Source: Muribaculaceae bacterium
GTDB lineage: Bacteria > Bacteroidota > Bacteroidia > Bacteroidales > Muribaculaceae
DNA: 35,501 nucleotides
Direction of reading: 5' to 3'
Assembly (NCBI GenBank): GCA_022510425.1
Contig: JAFLTO010000020.1
Location: 1 to 35,501, forward strand
The notes below the pieces were generated by a model. The model saw nothing but the letters and a program-made list of their open reading frames with translations. It was not told the origin of the DNA and made no database searches. Position 1 is the stretch's first letter; each line of letters begins with the position of its first letter. This document shows, one piece after another, positions 33,635 to 35,501 of the stretch. The position numbers and the translations under genes were made by a program.

Positions 33635-34884
33635 ATCTCTCCTTTATGGGTGTTTGAGAATGCAATCTTGATTCCGGGATTTATCGGCATAACTCCATTT
33701 GGGTCTACAGCCTTGATTTTTCCACTTGGAGTTTCAGCTGTCCATCCATAGTTTGTCAGATTTTTTATGAAAAGTTTAGACGGTTCATTGGGATGGCTCA
33801 CAACCTCCGCATCCGGTTGGTTATCGATATCAATGTAGATTTTTGTTCCTTTTGTCAAAAGAATGGTTCTGGTTCCTATTTTAAGTTTGATAGATGTATC
33901 AATCTTCTTACCACAATCCATGCATGTGCTTGATTCCTCTATAAAAGTCTCTTCGCCACAATGAGGACATTTCACCAAACTATCCCTTATTGCTATAAGT
34001 TGTTTTTCCCAAAGGGTATCAACCATTCGTTGATTGGGATTTTTCAGCTTTTCTTGTGAAAATTCCTGTTGGAACAATTCTCTCAGTTTGGAAGGGAAAA
34101 CCGGCCAACGTCTTATCACATTCTGATGTATCCCTTTCACCGGAAGGTTTTCTTTATTTGTGGGATCATATATGAACACTGCCTCACTGCCATAGAATTT
34201 CTTTTCAAAGGATTCAGTAAGACAGGGACACGCCACCACCTTTGCTCCTTCAAATGGATGGTTGGCATAAAATAACATAAACAATATCACAGCCAATGAA
34301 AATCGATCGCTATATTTGTCGGGAACACCGCCGGCAACAATTTCCGGTGCCATATACCGTGCTTTACCCATAATACCGGATTTTTCACCCTGTGGCATTA
34401 CATTGTCATTGTCGCAAATCATGACATCTCCTGTATCGGGGTCAATAAAGAAGTTGCCGTCATTCAAATCCTGATAACTGTAGCCATGTCTATGAAGCAT
34501 CATGAAACCATTGGTTATCTTTATGGCAGCAGCTAACATTGCTGTATATGACTTGAATGACTTCTTGGCTAGCAGAAAATTGCCGAATTCAAAATAATTG
34601 GCAGGACGTAATTTCATAACATAGCCAAAGCTGCCATTTTGTTTTCTGGTGAGATATTCTGGCCATAAGAAAGCTTCTGATGGTGGACCACTAAGAATAT
34701 TATGTTCCAAATTTTTGTAGAATTTATCATCTGGAGCCTTGAGATACCATTTAAGTGCCTTCTTTTCTCCATTAAGGTCAACTAAGTAAACAATTCCCTG
34801 CCCTCCACGTCCAAGTTCTTTCTCTATTTTAACACATCCTCCTGATGTGAGTATGATTTTATCTCCTTTCTTAAGTTCATTCAT
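33622..34884 (-). CDS. Hanks-type protein kinase with C-terminal zinc ribbon (TerY-P module)
   Basis: 420 residues. Kinase domain: glycine loop GRGGQGIVY (25-33), ALKW lysine at 45, catalytic loop YSYQDLNDGNFFID (Asp139, Asn144; Tyr replaces the usual His-Arg), metal-binding ICDND (Asp158; DND instead of DFG), MAPE (178-181) and YSDRFSLAVILFMLF. Key catalytic residues are kept, so it is probably active. A zinc ribbon follows (CPHC 306-309, CMDC 321-324), then a small beta-rich domain (about 335-420), possibly FHA/SHD-like. It is cytoplasmic, with no transmembrane helix. Kinase plus zinc ribbon beside vWA and PP2C is the TerY-P arrangement. Likely substrates are other island proteins, which is inference. 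Confidence 0.92.
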   Translation of the reverse strand: MNELKKGDKIILTSGGCVKIEKELGRGGQGIVYLVDLNGEKKALKWYLKAPDDKFYKNLEHNILSGPPSEAFLWPEYLTRKQNGSFGYVMKLRPANYFEFGNFLLAKKSFKSYTAMLAAAIKITNGFMMLHRHGYSYQDLNDGNFFIDPDTGDVMICDNDNVMPQGEKSGIMGKARYMAPEIVAGGVPDKYSDRFSLAVILFMLFYANHPFEGAKVVACPCLTESFEKKFYGSEAVFIYDPTNKENLPVKGIHQNVIRRWPVFPSKLRELFQQEFSQEKLKNPNQRMVDTLWEKQLIAIRDSLVKCPHCGEETFIEESSTCMDCGKKIDTSIKLKIGTRTILLTKGTKIYIDIDNQPDAEVVSHPNEPSKLFIKNLTNYGWTAETPSGKIKAVDPNGVMPINPGIKIAFSNTHKGEIVRD

Positions 34885-34896
34885 AACCTAAATTTT

Positions 34897-35262
34897 TTAC
34901 ATTGATCCACCTTGGAAACTTATGGATTCTGAATAGCCAACTCCTCCATGATAACCACATTTAGGACAAGTGACAGTATTGCTCCCATTCCAACAAAAGA
35001 CAGCTCCACATCCACAGAATATTAAAGAATGTGCCTTACAATATGGGCAGCCAGGATATTCTGAATCAGGTTGCAGAGAACCGGTAACTTTTTTTGAATC
35101 ATATCCTTCTCTTTTGGCTTTGTCCATATTTATTTTGAAAGCCCAAACCATTTTATATGTGTTTTTCATGATTCGGTCTACTGTAATTCCATAATGCCCT
35201 TTTGTTTTTGGACAAATAGCTGTCATTACAAAGGCATTATCGCTTATAGGAGTGATTGCCAT
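34897..35262 (-). CDS. Stand-alone TerY-C-like zinc-binding protein
   Basis: 121 residues. The C-terminal half is cysteine-rich: GCPYCKAHSLIFCGCGAVFC (Cys72, 75, 83, 85, 90) and TCPKCGYHGG (Cys99, 102), the pattern of the TerY-C metal-binding domain normally fused to the vWA domain in TerY proteins. The N-terminus (NAFVMTAICPKTKGHYGITV) is beta-rich and adds Cys17 and His23. It is the first gene of the operon, 12 bp before the kinase, and directly follows the best promoter candidate. It probably binds two zinc ions and joins the kinase/vWA complex in trans. Confidence 0.8.
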   Translation of the reverse strand: MAITPISDNAFVMTAICPKTKGHYGITVDRIMKNTYKMVWAFKINMDKAKREGYDSKKVTGSLQPDSEYPGCPYCKAHSLIFCGCGAVFCWNGSNTVTCPKCGYHGGVGYSESISFQGGSM

Positions 35263-35295
35263 ATTTTTATTTTCAGAATAGAAATTTTTATATTG

Positions 35296-35326
35296 CTAAT
35301 TTACGCAATAATATTGTATTTTCAAA
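35296..35326 (-). promoter_or_regulatory. Putative promoter of the whole island operon
   Basis: On the minus strand TTTG (35326-35323) is followed after exactly 19 nt by TAAATTAG (35303-35296), one base off the TAnnTTTG consensus. The implied start of transcription lies about 25 nt before the ATG at 35262. No other convincing promoter precedes any gene down to 16014. Confidence 0.6.
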
Positions 35327-35327
35327 C

Positions 35328-35396
35328 TCCCTTATCCTTATCCCCAATCCCTCATCCATATTCCCTAATAACCCTCCTCCCCAATCCCTAATCCCT
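35328..35396. repeat. Degenerate CCCTAATCCC/CCCCAATCC low-complexity repeat, right copy
   Basis: Units such as CCCTTATCC, CCCCAATCC, CCCTCATCC, CCCTAATAACCC and CCCTAATCCCTAAT run directly upstream of the operon promoter and match the left border copy at 14598-14830. Confidence 0.7.
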
Positions 35397-35416
35397 AATA
35401 ATATGAAGTTTGTCTT
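35397..35416 (+). repeat. 20-nt direct repeat matching 14647-14666
   Basis: AATAATATGAAGTTTGTCTT here and AATAATATGAAGATTGCCTT at the left border differ at two of 20 positions, have the same orientation, and both lie beside the C-rich repeat. Confidence 0.65.
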
Positions 35417-35470
35417 GTCCTGAAATAGGTTTACAGAAAAAAGATTAAAAATGTAAACTTAAAACAGGAC
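35417..35470. repeat. Symmetric nested inverted repeat, possible insertion-sequence end
   Basis: GTCCTG (35417-35422), N6, GTTTACA (35429-35435), N16, TGTAAAC (35452-35458), N6, CAGGAC (35465-35470). The spacing is perfectly symmetric. It starts where homology to the left-border repeat stops. An ATG (35488) after GGAGAGG begins MSLR and runs off the window, as expected for a possible transposase gene; the assignment to an IS is tentative. Confidence 0.45.
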
Positions 35471-35501
35471 GAAATGGGACGGAGAGGATGTCGTTACGAA
35501 G

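Noticed and set aside
31685..35262. Classical tellurite-resistance (ter) operon
   Set aside because: Only TerY-like, TerY-C-like, kinase and PP2C parts are present; no TerB, TerC, TerD/E/Z or TerA is seen, so tellurite resistance is not supported.

Overview
The window looks like a chromosomal segment of a Bacteroidales bacterium. Evidence: a SusC/RagA-type TonB-linked outer-membrane protein, secreted proteins with type IX secretion (T9SS)-like C-terminal tails, a DUF6377-like TPR/HTH lipoprotein, and promoter candidates matching the Bacteroidetes pattern TTTG-N19/20-TAnnTTTG. There is little sign of Shine-Dalgarno use.

Left part (1-8393, all minus strand): a SusC-like transporter running off the left edge, three secreted T9SS-type proteins (two of them forming an 18-bp-spaced pair), and a DUF6377-like membrane regulator. 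Middle part (8918-14597, plus strand): a DUF5715/M15-like lipoprotein, a large AsmA-like protein, a HAD phosphatase and 3-dehydroquinate synthase (aroB), tightly packed. These two parts look like ordinary core or glycan-utilisation genome.

Right part (14598-35501): an AT-rich accessory island of about 20 kb, with every gene on the minus strand and spacings from -19 to +53 bp over 35262 to 16014, so probably one very long operon. In transcription order: a free-standing TerY-C-like zinc protein, a Hanks-type kinase with a zinc ribbon, a TerY-like vWA protein, a PP2C phosphatase (together a TerY-P-type phosphorylation module), a 563-aa membrane protein with C-terminal repeats, two tandem HxsA His-Xaa-Ser repeat proteins, HxsD, the radical SAM maturases HxsB and HxsC, a 110-aa protein joined to the next reading frame by an A_AAA_AAG slippery site, an FtsK-type DNA translocase without membrane anchor, a small helical protein, a zinc-ribbon/PH-like protein, a UPF1/Dna2-like SF1 helicase, a WYL-domain protein, a voltage-gated-type K+ channel and a coupled unknown protein. 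A winged-HTH gene with a perfect 24-bp palindrome over its promoter ends the island. I infer a multi-component stress or defence system: the kinase/phosphatase/vWA module signals, HxsBCD modify the exported HxsA proteins, FtsK, helicase and WYL handle DNA and sensing, and the channel may be a membrane effector. This combination is the main candidate for an undescribed system.

The island is bordered at 14.6 kb and 35.4 kb by the same degenerate CCCTAATCCC-type low-complexity DNA plus a near-identical 20-nt sequence. The left copy carries two hairpins with different stems in the same conserved frame. The right copy is interrupted by a symmetric nested inverted repeat that may be an insertion-sequence end. 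The region also contains a decayed duplicate of the start of the zinc-ribbon gene.
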